NCBI RefSeq assembly: GCF_036030735.1
Contig: NZ_CP107928.1
Location: forward strand, 2,852,001-2,916,000
Reading direction: 5' to 3'
Origin: Streptomyces sp. NBC_00425
Lineage (GTDB): Bacteria; Actinomycetota; Actinomycetes; Streptomycetales; Streptomycetaceae
DNA length: 64,000 bases
In this document: positions 42,395 through 50,912 of the stretch, one piece after another
Layout of the letters: every line of letters starts with the position of its first letter
Position numbering within the stretch: the stretch's first letter is position 1
Program-made: the position numbers and the translations under genes
The notes under the pieces: model-generated
What the model saw: only the letters and a program-made list of their open reading frames with translations
Database searches by the model: none
Told to the model about the DNA's origin: nothing

Positions 42395-43216
42395 GTGAGG
42401 CCGCGTTCGGCGGCAGTCCCGCACAGGAAGGCCGACACCACAGCGATGCCCCCAGGAGACGACGCCGGCCCCTTCGTGTACATGCCCTGGCCCGCCGGAG
42501 GCGACGACAGACATCTGCACCTGGGCGTCAACCTGTCCGACCGGACCGTGCCCCTGCGGCCGGGCTCCCCGCATGTGCTGAGCCCGGGCGACCTCGTCGT
42601 CCTCGGCACGGTCGCGCCCGTCGGCGACCTCGCCGAAGAGGTGGCCTTCTTCCGGGTGCCGCGCTTCCTCCTCGACGTACCGGAGGAAACGCTGGGGTGT
42701 GCTCGCGTGATCCGGGTGAGCGGCAGTAACGGCTTGGCGGAATGCGTCTCCCTGTTGCTGTCGGCCCTCGCGAGGACATCGCTGTCCCGGGACTCGGCGG
42801 TCGGCAGACGACTCGGCCTGAACACCGCCGACCTGGTCGCCCTGCTGCTCAACGACGTCCAGGAGGCCGTCGGCGCGGGCGACCCGGCCGACCCCGCTCA
42901 CGATCTGTTGCGGCGCGTCCAGACGCACATCCAGGAGAACCTCGCGGACAGCAGCATGTCACCGGATTCGATAGCCCGGGCGCACCACATCTCCGTGCGG
43001 TACCTGCACAAGCTCTTCCGGAGCAGCGGCACCACCGTCGGCGCCTGGATCAGACAGCACCGCCTCGCCGCCTGCCGTCTCGAACTGCGCCGACACCGCC
43101 GCAGCGTGGCCGTGGTCGCCCAGTCCTGGGGCTTCACCAGCCCCTCCCATTTCAGCCGCGTCTTCCGGCAGACCTACGGCCTGTCGCCGAAGCAGTGGCA
43201 GAACTCGGTGCTCTGA
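42395..43216 (+). CDS. AraC family transcriptional regulator, short N-terminal domain
   Basis: About 273 residues. The C-terminal AraC/XylS DNA-binding domain spans two helix-turn-helices: MSPDSIARAHHISVRYLHKL and VAVVAQSWGFTSPSHFSRVF, ending YGLSPKQWQ. The N-terminal part (HLGVNLSDRTVPLRPGSPHV, then LSPGDLVVLGT) matches only the later strands of the AraC-binding-like sensor domain, so some 70-80 residues usual in the family seem absent. GTG 42395 has GAGGGTGGGAG upstream; GTG 42362 and ATG 42446 are alternatives. A hairpin follows the stop. Confidence 0.82.
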   Translation: MRPRSAAVPHRKADTTAMPPGDDAGPFVYMPWPAGGDDRHLHLGVNLSDRTVPLRPGSPHVLSPGDLVVLGTVAPVGDLAEEVAFFRVPRFLLDVPEETLGCARVIRVSGSNGLAECVSLLLSALARTSLSRDSAVGRRLGLNTADLVALLLNDVQEAVGAGDPADPAHDLLRRVQTHIQENLADSSMSPDSIARAHHISVRYLHKLFRSSGTTVGAWIRQHRLAACRLELRRHRRSVAVVAQSWGFTSPSHFSRVFRQTYGLSPKQWQNSVL

Positions 43217-43232
43217 CCTCACGCGACTCGCT

Positions 43233-43251
43233 CCCCGTGTCCGACGCGGGG
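43233..43251 (+). terminator. Hairpin terminator after the araC gene
   Basis: CCCCGTG (43233-43239) and CGCGGGG (43245-43251) form a 7-pair stem (one G-U) with a TCCGA loop, 17 bases after the araC stop. It lacks a T-run, as is common for Streptomyces terminators. Confidence 0.5.
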
Positions 43252-43348
43252 CGACGACCGTGAACGAGCACCTGGCCCATGACGCCCACGGCCCCGGCCC
43301 GTCCCGCCGGGAGGACCTGCGGACCGATCACCCGGGCGACCGGGAGCG

Positions 43349-43498
43349 GCCTCAGGCCAGGGCGTCCTCGCCCTCGCCGGGCGGCACGCCTGGTGGCTCC
43401 CCGCCTGGCTCGACCGCGTCCTGTCCGACCTCGGCGTCGAGGGCACAGGCCTGCAGAAGGCGCCGGAAGGGGAGCACAAGACCGAGCGGGTCTTCTGA
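43349..43498 (+). pseudogene. C-terminal relic of an MMPL-family transporter
   Basis: In one frame, bases 43358-43498 read QGVLALAGRHAWWLPAWLDR, then VLSDLGVEG, and end at TGA. The pattern G-R-x-A-W-W-L-P-x-W-L-D-R-x-L with a following V-E-G is the usual end of actinobacterial MMPL/RND-type lipid or drug exporters, just after the last membrane helix. Nothing upstream in any frame resembles the rest of the roughly 700-residue protein, so this is a remnant of a deleted gene. It has no start or ribosome binding site. Confidence 0.65.
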
Positions 43499-43530
43499 GA
43501 GCCTTTCGGGAGACCGGGTCCCCGCCCCGC

Positions 43531-44484
43531 TCAGCCGGCGGCGCGGGGCCGGCCGGCCGGGGCGGGAGCCATGCCGAGGTGTTCGAGCAGGAGCCCTTCC
43601 CGGGTGGACCAGGGGCAGACCTCGACGCTCTTGGCCCCGCAGGCCTCCATGAGCGCCTGCGCGATCAGGGCCCCGGCCAGGGACTGCTCGGCGCGGTGCC
43701 GGGAGATGCCCGGCAGCTCGGCCCGGCGGGACGGTGCCGCGTCGGCCAGCAGGGAGACGGCCGTGCGCAGTTGGGGCAGCGTCAGCCGCCGTCTTGTGCG
43801 CGGTGTCCTGCTCTGGGCGGCGGCGAGCCGGGCGAGCTGCTCGAAGGTCTTGGAGCAGGCCAGCACCCGCCCTCCCCGCTCGGCCTGCGGCAGGTCGGGG
43901 ACGGCTTCCAGCGACCGGCGGAGGTGCTGCAGGACCTCCGCCAGGCCTCGGCGGGACGCCGCCGAGCCGCCGGGGAGCCGGTCCCGGGTGATCCTGCGGG
44001 CGCCCAGCGGCAGCGAGTGGACGACGCGAGGTTGGTCCCCGGTGCCGGCGGCGATCTCCACGGTGCCGCCGCCGATGTCCAGGACCAGCAACTGCCCGGC
44101 CGTCGGGCCGGCCCACCGGCGGGCGGCCACATAGGCGAGCCGCGCCTCCTCCTCGCCGGGCAGCACGCGCAGGCGGGTGCCGGTGGCGCGGGCCACCCGC
44201 GCGATGATCTCGTCACGGTTGGGCGCGTCCCGGATCACGGAGGTCGCGAACGCGAACACGTCCGGCCCGGGCAGACGCGGATCGGCGGCGACGGCCTCGG
44301 CGACAGCCCGCTCGACGCTCTTCATGCCGGCCTTGTCCAGACGCCCCTTGCCGTCGAGGGTCTCGTGCAGTCTCAGCCGAACCTTGCGGGAGAACACCGG
44401 CTCCAGAACCGTGCCCGGACGCCGCCGCACCACCGTCAGCAGAGCGCTGTGACACCCGACGTCGAGCACACCTGCCTGCCGCAT
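43531..44484 (-). CDS. Ppx/GppA phosphatase family protein
   Basis: A 317-residue member of the exopolyphosphatase / pppGpp phosphohydrolase family (ASKHA fold). It starts RQAGVLDVGCHSALLTVVRR (phosphate-1 loop, D-V-G-C-H-S), then AFATSVIRDAPNRDEII, LPGEEEARLAY, and the second loop LVLDIGGGTVEIA. It is as short as other actinobacterial homologues, which have only the catalytic domains. Members split polyphosphate or pppGpp; which applies here is not visible. It reads toward the MMPL relic and forms its own unit. Confidence 0.9.
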   Translation of the reverse strand: MRQAGVLDVGCHSALLTVVRRRPGTVLEPVFSRKVRLRLHETLDGKGRLDKAGMKSVERAVAEAVAADPRLPGPDVFAFATSVIRDAPNRDEIIARVARATGTRLRVLPGEEEARLAYVAARRWAGPTAGQLLVLDIGGGTVEIAAGTGDQPRVVHSLPLGARRITRDRLPGGSAASRRGLAEVLQHLRRSLEAVPDLPQAERGGRVLACSKTFEQLARLAAAQSRTPRTRRRLTLPQLRTAVSLLADAAPSRRAELPGISRHRAEQSLAGALIAQALMEACGAKSVEVCPWSTREGLLLEHLGMAPAPAGRPRAAG

Positions 44485-44683
44485 CCCATCGCCTCCCCCT
44501 CGCCCCGCGCTCGGCCCGACGGCCGTTCCCGTCCTCCGACACCCTTCGACGACAGCAGGACGGGTATGCCGGGCCGGCGGGTAAGCATATCGTCACCAAG
44601 CGAAGCGTCGCCTGAGCGTCCCGTTCGCCGGACCCCCCTCACCTCCCTCCGCCGTGGACAGACGTCAGGAAACGGGGAACCGG

Positions 44684-44872
44684 TCACTCCAGGTGGTGCA
44701 GGATCTCCGCATCGCTGTCCATGAGCTCGGCCAGGACGTCATCGACCTTCGGCTCAGCCCGATCCTGGGCGTCACGGATGGCCTCGACGGCGAGTTCCCG
44801 CTTGCTGCGGCCCTCCCGACGAGCCCGCTCGGTGAGCTTCGCGTCAAGGTCATCGGGGAGTCGGAGTGTCAT
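44684..44872 (-). CDS. Ribbon-helix-helix (CopG-type) antitoxin-like protein
   Basis: A 62-residue protein: MTLRLPDDLDAKLTERARRE, then GRSKRELAVEAIRDA. This is a classic ribbon-helix-helix DNA-binding domain with the beta-strand MTLRLP, as in antitoxins. The acidic C-terminus (VDDVLAELMDSDAEILHHLE) would be the toxin-binding or flexible tail. In Streptomyces such genes often precede a Doc/Fic-type toxin gene; here the next gene on that strand is ppx/gppA, 199 bases away, so no partner toxin is present. A longer frame to 45178 has no family support. Confidence 0.75.
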   Translation of the reverse strand: MTLRLPDDLDAKLTERARREGRSKRELAVEAIRDAQDRAEPKVDDVLAELMDSDAEILHHLE

Positions 44873-45400
44873 CGCCGCACAGGCATGATGCCCGGCCGGT
44901 ATCCGGGCGGCGAGGTGATACCGGCCACCCGGGACCGAGCGCGGTGCCGGGAATCTCCGCACGAGCCCTGGAGGCGTCGCCGGCCCAAGCACCTCCGTGC
45001 CGGACCAGGGGCGGGCGGCGTTCGCCGTCAGGTCCACGGGGTGCGGCCGCCGTCCACGCGGATCGCCCGGATGCCGCCGACGTGCCGGGCCCCGAGTCGG
45101 GGGCGATGTCCGCCCAGGCCGGCACGGCGCGATGGAAGCGCAGCCGGTCCCACGCCGCCGTACAAACGCACATGCCATGCCAGAAGATCCATGGTCCGGC
45201 TCATGCGAAGCGACAGGAGACTTTTGCCTCGCATCTGCGGAAGTATGATCGGCGTAGGCACACCTACCGGATCGGGGACTCGGCCGCCCTGCCCGGTGCC
45301 GGTGCCGCCGCCGTGCGGCGGTTGCCGTGATCAGGTCGACCGGCGTGGTGGTCGAGAGTCCGCAGACGTGTCCGCCAGGACCAGAGGGAGTTCACCCGCG
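44873..45400. other. Gene-free region upstream of modABC
   Basis: About 530 bases with no convincing gene. Several open frames exist on the minus strand (to 45178 and 45261), but they show weak codon bias and no family resemblance. The right end carries the modA promoter candidate described separately. Confidence 0.5.
45244..45267 (+). promoter_or_regulatory. Candidate modA promoter with overlapping dyad
   Basis: A -10-like TATGAT (45244-45249) is followed by the perfect inverted repeat GTAGG-CACA-CCTAC (45254-45267), where the transcription start would fall, about 135 bases before modA. A -35-like CTTTTG lies 17 bases upstream. An operator for a molybdate-responsive repressor is a reasonable guess; no modE-like gene is in the window. 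Confidence 0.45.
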
Positions 45401-46228
45401 ATGACCCGTTCCGCGCGCCGGACCCGCCGGATGCTGCAGGCGTCCGGCGCATGCGCCGCAGCCCTGCTGGCCGTGAGCGCCTGCTCGTCGTCCGACTCCG
45501 GCTCGTCCGCGAAGGCGGGCTCCGACGCGTCGGCCTCCGCCTCGGACAAGCTGTCCGGCACGGTCACGGTCTTCGCCGCCGCCTCGCTGAAGGAGAGCTT
45601 CACGACGCTGGGCAAGGAATTCGAGAAGGCCCACCCGGGCACGAAGGTCACCTTCAGCTTCGGCGGCAGCGACACCCTCGCCGCGAGCATCACCGCCGGC
45701 GCCCCCGCCGACGTCTTCGCCTCGGCCAGCCCCAAGACGATGGCGATCGTGACGGACAAGGGCGGCGCGGAGGGCACGCCCGCCACCTTCGTCCGAAACC
45801 AGTTGGAGATCGCCACCCTGCCCGGCAACCCGGACAAGATCACGTCCCTGAAGGACCTCACGAAGTCCTCGCTGAAGGTCGTGCTGTGCGACAAGGCGGT
45901 CCCGTGCGGCGCCGCCGCCCGGAAGGCCCTGGACGCGAGCAAGCTGAAGCTCACTCCGGTCTCCTACGAGGAGGACGTCAGGTCGGCCCTGAACAAGGTG
46001 GTCCTGAAGGAGGCCGACGCCGCGGTGGTCTACAGGACCGATGTGAAGGCCGCGGGTGACAAGGTGGAGGGCGTGGACTTCCCCGAGTCGGCGCAGGCCG
46101 TCAACGAGTACCCGATCACCCTGCTCAGGGGCTCGGAGAACGCCGAAACCGCCAAGGCGTTCATCGCGCTGGTACGGTCCGCCGAGGGCCAGAAGGTCCT
46201 GACCGCGGCCGGGTTCCTCCAGCCGTGA
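45401..46228 (+). CDS. modA: Molybdate ABC transporter substrate-binding protein
   Basis: A 275-residue lipoprotein; the lipobox is VSAC (Cys28), followed by a Ser/Ala/Asp-rich linker. The mature domain begins GTVTVFAAASLKESFTTLGK, then FSFGGSDTLAASITAGAPAD, VFASASPKTM, and later DAAVVYRTDV, all typical of ModA. It binds molybdate outside the membrane and delivers it to ModB. The ATG at 45401 has GAGGGAG about eleven bases upstream. The next gene starts inside its stop codon (GTGA at 46225). Confidence 0.95.
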   Translation: MTRSARRTRRMLQASGACAAALLAVSACSSSDSGSSAKAGSDASASASDKLSGTVTVFAAASLKESFTTLGKEFEKAHPGTKVTFSFGGSDTLAASITAGAPADVFASASPKTMAIVTDKGGAEGTPATFVRNQLEIATLPGNPDKITSLKDLTKSSLKVVLCDKAVPCGAAARKALDASKLKLTPVSYEEDVRSALNKVVLKEADAAVVYRTDVKAAGDKVEGVDFPESAQAVNEYPITLLRGSENAETAKAFIALVRSAEGQKVLTAAGFLQP

Positions 46229-47112
46229 CCTCCCCGCCCCCGGACAAGGCCGGCGCCGCGGACACCCTGACCGGTGGCCCGCGCGGCCCGCGGCGCCGCC
46301 GCGTCCGCGGAGCCCCGGGGGGACGCGGCGTCGGCGGCAGCGCCCCGCTGCCCCTTCTCCTGCCCGCGCTGATCGGGCTGGCGTTCCTGGTCCTCCCCCT
46401 CGTCGCCCTGCTGATCCGGGCCCCCTGGCGGAGCATGCCCGAGCTGCTGACCAGCACCGAGGTGTGGCAGGCGCTCCAACTGTCCCTGGTCTGTGCGACG
46501 GCGGCGACCGCGGTGAGCCTGGTGCTCGGGGTGCCGCTGGCCTGGCTGCTGGCACGGGTCGAGTTCCCGGGGCGCGGCCTGCTCAGGGCACTGGTCACCC
46601 TTCCGCTGGTGCTGCCGCCGGTGGTGGGCGGCGTGGCGCTGCTGATGGCGCTCGGCCGCAACGGGGTCATGGGCCGGTGGCTGGACTCGTGGTTCGGGAT
46701 CACCCTGCCGTTCACCACCGCCGGGGTCGTCGTCGCCGAAGCCTTCGTGGCGATGCCGTTCCTCGTCATCAGCGTCGAGGGCACCCTGCGGGCCGCCGAC
46801 CCGCGCTACGAGGAGGCGGCCACGACGCTCGGCGCGTCGCGGTTCACCGCGTTCCGCCGGGTCACGCTGCCGCTCATCGCCCCCGGCATCGCGGCCGGCG
46901 CCGTGCTGGCGTGGGCCCGGGCGCTCGGCGAGTTCGGCGCGACGATCACCTTCGCCGGCAACTTCCCCGGCCGCACCCAGACCATGCCGCTCGCCGTGTA
47001 CCTGGCGTTGCAGAGCGACCCGGAGGCCGCGATCGCCCTGAGCCTCGTCCTGCTGGCCGTCTCGATCGCGGTGCTGGCCGGGCTGCGTGACCGCTGGATG
47101 ACCGCTCCATGA
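46225..47112 (+). CDS. modB: Molybdate ABC transporter permease
   Basis: A 295-residue inner membrane permease with about six helices after a Gly/Arg-rich N-terminus. The EAA loop, where the ATPase docks, is YEEAATTLGASRFTAFRRVT, with GIAAGAVLAWARALGEFGAT following, a hallmark of molybdate/sulphate permeases. The long basic N-terminal extension (about 45 residues) is larger than usual. GTGA overlap with modA, ATGA overlap with the ATPase gene. Confidence 0.95.
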   Translation: MTSPPPDKAGAADTLTGGPRGPRRRRVRGAPGGRGVGGSAPLPLLLPALIGLAFLVLPLVALLIRAPWRSMPELLTSTEVWQALQLSLVCATAATAVSLVLGVPLAWLLARVEFPGRGLLRALVTLPLVLPPVVGGVALLMALGRNGVMGRWLDSWFGITLPFTTAGVVVAEAFVAMPFLVISVEGTLRAADPRYEEAATTLGASRFTAFRRVTLPLIAPGIAAGAVLAWARALGEFGATITFAGNFPGRTQTMPLAVYLALQSDPEAAIALSLVLLAVSIAVLAGLRDRWMTAP

Positions 47113-48233
47113 GCGACACCGGCAAGACCGCACGCGACGCGCACCCCGCACCGGACCCGGTCGGTGCACCCGCCCCGGCCGGAGAAGGACTCGACTCCCG
47201 GCTGCTGGTCGAGCGCGGCTCCTTCCGCCTCGACGTGGCCCTGACCGCGGCGCCGGGTGACGTCGTCGCGCTCCTCGGCCCCAACGGCGCCGGCAAGACG
47301 ACCGCGCTGCGCGCCCTCGCCGGCCTCGTCCCGCTGACCGACGGCCACCTCCGCCTGGACGGCGTCGAGTTGCACGGCACAGCGCCGGAGTCCCGCCCGG
47401 TCGGCGTCGTCTTCCAGGACTACCTGCTCTTCCCCCACCTCACCGCCCTCGACAACGTGGCCTTCGGGCCGCGCTGCCACGGCGCGACGAAGGCGCAGGC
47501 ACGCGCCCGGGCCGCGAAGTGGCTGGAGCGCATGGGCCTCGCCGACCACGCCGGGAGCAAGCCCCGCAGGCTCTCCGGCGGCCAGGCGCAACGCGTCGCC
47601 CTCGCCCGAGCCCTGGCCACCCACCCGCGTCTGCTGCTCCTCGACGAGCCGCTCGCCGCCCTCGACGCCCGCACCCGCCTCGACGTCCGCGCCCAACTCC
47701 GGCACCACCTCGCCGAGTTCGAAGCGGTGGCCGTGCTCGTCACGCACGACCCGCTGGACGCGATGGTCCTGGCCGACCATCTCGTCGTCGTCGAGGACGG
47801 CCACATCGTCCAGCAGGGCAGCCCGGCCGACATCGCCCGCCACCCGCGCACCGACTACATCGCCCACCTCGTCGGCCTCAACCTCTACCAGGGCGAGGCC
47901 CGAGGCCACATGGTCCGCGTGGACGGCGGCCCCGGGATGACGACCGGGATCACGACCACCGAGGACCTCACCGGCCCGGTCTTCGTCGCCTTCCCGCCCA
48001 GCGCGGTCACCCTGCACCGGGACCGCCCCACCGGCTCCAGCGCACGCAACCTCTGGCGGTGCGAGGTCGCCGGCCTGGAGACCCACGGCGACCAGATCCG
48101 CGCCGACCTCACCGGCGAACTCCCGCTCGCCGCCGACCTCACGACGGTGGCGGCGGCGGAGCTCGGCCTGCATCCGGGCGCCCCGGTGTGGGCGACGGTC
48201 AAGGCGACCCAGACCCACGCGTACCCCGCTTGA
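47109..48233 (+). CDS. modC: Molybdate ABC transporter ATP-binding protein
   Basis: A 374-residue ATPase. It has Walker A GPNGAGKTT, Q-loop VFQDYLLFPHL, signature RRLSGGQAQRVALARALA, Walker B LLLLDEPLAALD and H-loop VLVTHD. The C-terminal 120 residues contain a TOBE-like domain (FVAFPPSAVTLHRD, WRCEVAGLETHGDQIRADLT) that may bind molybdate and regulate transport. The ATGA overlap couples it to modB. Downstream, GAGGCCC and GGGCCTC (about 48242-48275) could form a weak terminator stem. Confidence 0.94.
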   Translation: MSDTGKTARDAHPAPDPVGAPAPAGEGLDSRLLVERGSFRLDVALTAAPGDVVALLGPNGAGKTTALRALAGLVPLTDGHLRLDGVELHGTAPESRPVGVVFQDYLLFPHLTALDNVAFGPRCHGATKAQARARAAKWLERMGLADHAGSKPRRLSGGQAQRVALARALATHPRLLLLDEPLAALDARTRLDVRAQLRHHLAEFEAVAVLVTHDPLDAMVLADHLVVVEDGHIVQQGSPADIARHPRTDYIAHLVGLNLYQGEARGHMVRVDGGPGMTTGITTTEDLTGPVFVAFPPSAVTLHRDRPTGSSARNLWRCEVAGLETHGDQIRADLTGELPLAADLTTVAAAELGLHPGAPVWATVKATQTHAYPA

Positions 48234-48463
48234 GGGCGCGAGGCCCTCAAGGAGACGTGCGGGGCGCGGGGCCTCGACGGAGTCGACGCCACCGGCGACG
48301 CCCGCATCACAGTCTGCGCGGTAACGGCGGATCCGTCGTTGGACCGCAGCACCCGCGCGGGACCCGGCCGGCTCCAGCGTCCGCGAGGCTGTGCGGCAGC
48401 ACCTGATACGAACTCGTCACTCGCGTCCTTGCAGGTCAGCGGCATCTTTCTGTCGTCAGGACG

Positions 48464-48870
48464 TCAGCTCACCCAACCCGCTGAACAGCCGGGGTCGGCC
48501 CAGGGAGCGGGTAGTACCCGAGGAGACACCCGGTGCACCAGGCGCCCCATGGGGACGCCGAGGACCATCGGCACTATGCACACCATCAGCAGCCGCCAGG
48601 CCGATTCGAGGGTGCTGGGCTGCTGGACCATGCCGAAGTAGAGGCTGAGGGCGAAGAAGAACCCGATGAGCCCGAGGAAACTGATCATGGCGATCAGTGC
48701 GGTGGCGGTGAAGGAGGGGCTGCGGAACAGTGTCAGGTCCAGCATCGGGCTGGAGCTGCTCCGCTCCACCAGTACGAAAGCGACCGATGCGACAACGCCA
48801 GTGAACAGGGCGACCATCACCTTGGTGTCGGTGAAGGAGTCGGCGCCGGCCTTGATGATCCCGTAGACCA
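48464..48870 (-). pseudogene. MFS drug-transporter fragment (DHA2/EmrB-type)
   Basis: The minus-strand frame reads LVYGIIKAGADSFTDTKVMV, then VLVERSSSSPMLDLTLFRSP and helices such as LIAMISFLGLIGFFFALSLY. This is the late middle of a 14-helix DHA2 exporter. The start and the last helices are missing, and its 5' side is joined in frame to a transposase fragment, so it is a broken gene. Confidence 0.75.
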
Positions 48871-48897
48871 GGCGTCGCGGATCGCCGACAGCCACCG

Positions 48898-49005
48898 GTG
48901 GCCCCTCCAGGGTGGGGATCATGGTCAGGTCGGTGACCCACAGCCGGTTCGGCGCGGGTGCGGTGAAGTCGCGTTGCACCAGGTCGGGGACGAGGTCGGC
49001 GTCTG
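48898..49005 (-). pseudogene. IS3-family transposase (OrfB) fragment
   Basis: The minus strand reads ADLVPDLVQRDFTAPAPNRL, then WVTDLTMIPTLEG. D-L-V-x-R-D-F-T-A-x-x-P-N-R-L-W-V-x-D-x-T is the start of the DDE integrase core of IS3 OrfB, with the first catalytic Asp. Only about 35 residues remain. The frame runs straight into the MFS fragment, so an insertion followed by deletion is likely. Confidence 0.75.
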
Positions 49006-49026
49006 GGTCGCGGCGGACCGCACCAA

Positions 49027-49221
49027 CGGGCCCACCGGCAGATCATGGCGCTGTTCGCCTCGGCCGACGCGCCGCTGCGGGCGCGGCGGGTGTGCGAGGC
49101 GACGGACCTGGAGATCGCGCCCAACAGCGTCAACAACACCCGCCTGAAGCTCAAGCGGCTGATCGAGCGCGGAACCTCGGTCGAGACCGAGCAGGGCTTG
49201 TTCGCCCAGCCGCGGCCGTAG
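49027..49221 (+). pseudogene. C-terminal relic of a winged-helix accessory protein
   Basis: The plus strand reads RAHRQIMALFASADAPLRAR, RVCEATDLEIAPNSVNNTRL, then KLKRLIERGTSVETEQGLFA and QPRP before TAG. I recognise this as the winged-helix C-terminus common on Streptomyces proteins found near transposases and mobile elements. No start or N-terminal coiled region precedes it. The function is unknown. Confidence 0.6.
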
Positions 49222-49298
49222 CCGCCCGGCAGTGCTGCGGCCGGCCCGCCTGCTCCTCCCAAAAGGGTGGAACAGACATCAACTCACGTACGACCCTC

Positions 49299-49727
49299 TC
49301 AGGACTGCAACTGGGCGAGGAGCGTCGCCAGGTCGATGAGGCCCCAGTGCTCGGTGAGCTTCCCGTCGGCCACCTTGAACATGCGGAGCTCCAGCACGTT
49401 GATCGATCGGCCGGTGGCGGGAGTGCCGTTGAAGGGCCCGGTGTTCGTGCCGGTGAGGATGAAGCTGATCGCGAACCAATCGTCCTCGGCGACGACACGG
49501 ACCGGCGTGGCGGCGAAGTCGGGGACCGCGTCGAGGAACGACGCCAGCACCGCGCGGGTCTCCTCGAGGCCGGTGGCGGTGCCGTCGGCGGCGTGGTTGC
49601 GGAAGTCCGGCGCGTACAGGGCGAACAGGGCGTCGAGGTCACGCAGGTTGACGAGCTTGACGTACTCATCGGCAAGCCGGTGCAAGTCGGCGGTGGACGC
49701 TTGGGCTTCGGCGTTCGAGGAAGACAT
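49299..49727 (-). CDS. SnoaL-like / ester cyclase family protein
   Basis: A 142-residue NTF2-fold protein: DEYVKLVNLRDLDALFALYA, then PDFRNHAADGTATGLEETRA and VVAEDDWFAISFILTGTNTG. This is the SnoaL_like polyketide-cyclase/ester-cyclase pattern, in which small alpha+beta barrels act as cyclases, isomerases or hydrolases. GGAGAAG precedes the ATG. It is followed by a 105-base gap from the SDR gene on the same strand, so both are probably read from the divergent promoter in front of the tetR gene at 50913. Confidence 0.82.
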   Translation of the reverse strand: MSSSNAEAQASTADLHRLADEYVKLVNLRDLDALFALYAPDFRNHAADGTATGLEETRAVLASFLDAVPDFAATPVRVVAEDDWFAISFILTGTNTGPFNGTPATGRSINVLELRMFKVADGKLTEHWGLIDLATLLAQLQS

Positions 49728-49832
49728 GTGCTTCTCCGATGTGGATGGACGGAGCGGCTCCGCCCCGGCGATGGACAGTGGATTCAGGTCGAACCGGCGG
49801 GAGGGACTCCCGTACGGGAGTCGAAGCGGCGG

Positions 49833-50624
49833 TCAGCCGCGGTAGCGATCGGCCGGGATCTTCAGCGACAGGTTCGGGACGAGCGCCTGACGCGCCTTCT
49901 CAAACGACTCCCAGTCGCTGATCTGGGGCAGTGACGGGATGGTGACGGGCTCCCCGGCGTCGAGCCCGGCGAGCGCCGCGTCGACGACGTCGCCCGCGCT
50001 CATGATCCACTCGTCGGGGAACGCCCCGAGGTCGGCGCCGGAGCCGTCCCAGAATTCCGTGCGGACGGCGCCCGGCAGCACGGCCTGCACCACGACGGGG
50101 CTCTCGGCGAGCTCCTGCTGCAGGGCCTGGGTGAACGTCAACACGTAGCTCTTGGTGCCGCTGTAGACGGCGCTGACGGGCAGGATGTTGAGAGCCAGAG
50201 CAGAGGAGACGTTCACCACGGTGCCGCGTCCGCGGGCCGTCAGCCCCGGCAGGACCGCGGTGGTCAACCTGGTCAGCGAGGTCACGTTGAGGTTGATCAG
50301 CGCCTCGGAGGCCGCCGCGTCGGAGGTTGTCAGCGGGGTGAACAGCCCCCCGCCGGCGTTGTTGATCAGTACCTCGATGCTCTCGTCGGTCCGCAGACGC
50401 TCCTCGACCACCGAGATCTGCGCCGCATCGGTGAGGTCGGCGGAGATGACGTCCACCGCACGGCCCGTGCGGCTGCGGATGTCCGACGCCAGCGTTTCCA
50501 GCCGCGCGGCGTTCCGGGCCACCAGGATCAGGTCGTAACCCCGGTCGGCAAGCCGCTGCGCGTAGGTGGCACCCAGGCCGGCGGATGCGCCGGTGACGAC
50601 GGCGGTCTTGTTCTGCGTGGTCCT
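49833..50624 (-). CDS. Short-chain dehydrogenase (SDR) with mutated start codon
   Basis: The frame encodes a complete classical SDR: TTQNKTAVVTGASAGLGATY (TGxxxGxG cofactor motif), LINNAGGG, VVNVSSALAL, and the catalytic Tyr/Lys in YSGTK. No ATG, GTG or TTG lies upstream of the cofactor motif. The codon where family members start is AGG (50622-50624), with AAAAGAGA about ten bases ahead, as if ATG became AGG. The first in-frame start is GTG 50520-50522, which would remove the whole NAD(P)-binding motif. It may be inactive, use a non-standard start such as ACG, or reflect a sequencing error. Confidence 0.75.
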   Translation of the reverse strand, partial: RTTQNKTAVVTGASAGLGATYAQRLADRGYDLILVARNAARLETLASDIRSRTGRAVDVISADLTDAAQISVVEERLRTDESIEVLINNAGGGLFTPLTTSDAAASEALINLNVTSLTRLTTAVLPGLTARGRGTVVNVSSALALNILPVSAVYSGTKSYVLTFTQALQQELAESPVVVQAVLPGAVRTEFWDGSGADLGAFPDEWIMSAGDVVDAALAGLDAGEPVTIPSLPQISDWESFEKARQALVPNLSLKIPADRYRG

Positions 50625-50685
50625 GGGTGGGTCTCTTTTCTGGGCTGGCGGATGCGTGTTTGGGGCCAGAGCATCGGTCCCCGAT

Positions 50686-50896
<211 letters not shown>

Positions 50897-50912
50897 CGTG
50901 AGCAGGTGACTG

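Noticed and set aside
45028..45261. Small minus-strand frame upstream of modA as a regulator gene
   Set aside because: No helix-turn-helix, TOBE or other motif; codon bias is weak.
48239..48275. Hairpin after modC as a firm terminator
   Set aside because: The 7-base arms are separated by over 20 bases and could be chance in GC-rich DNA; mentioned only as weak in the modC entry.
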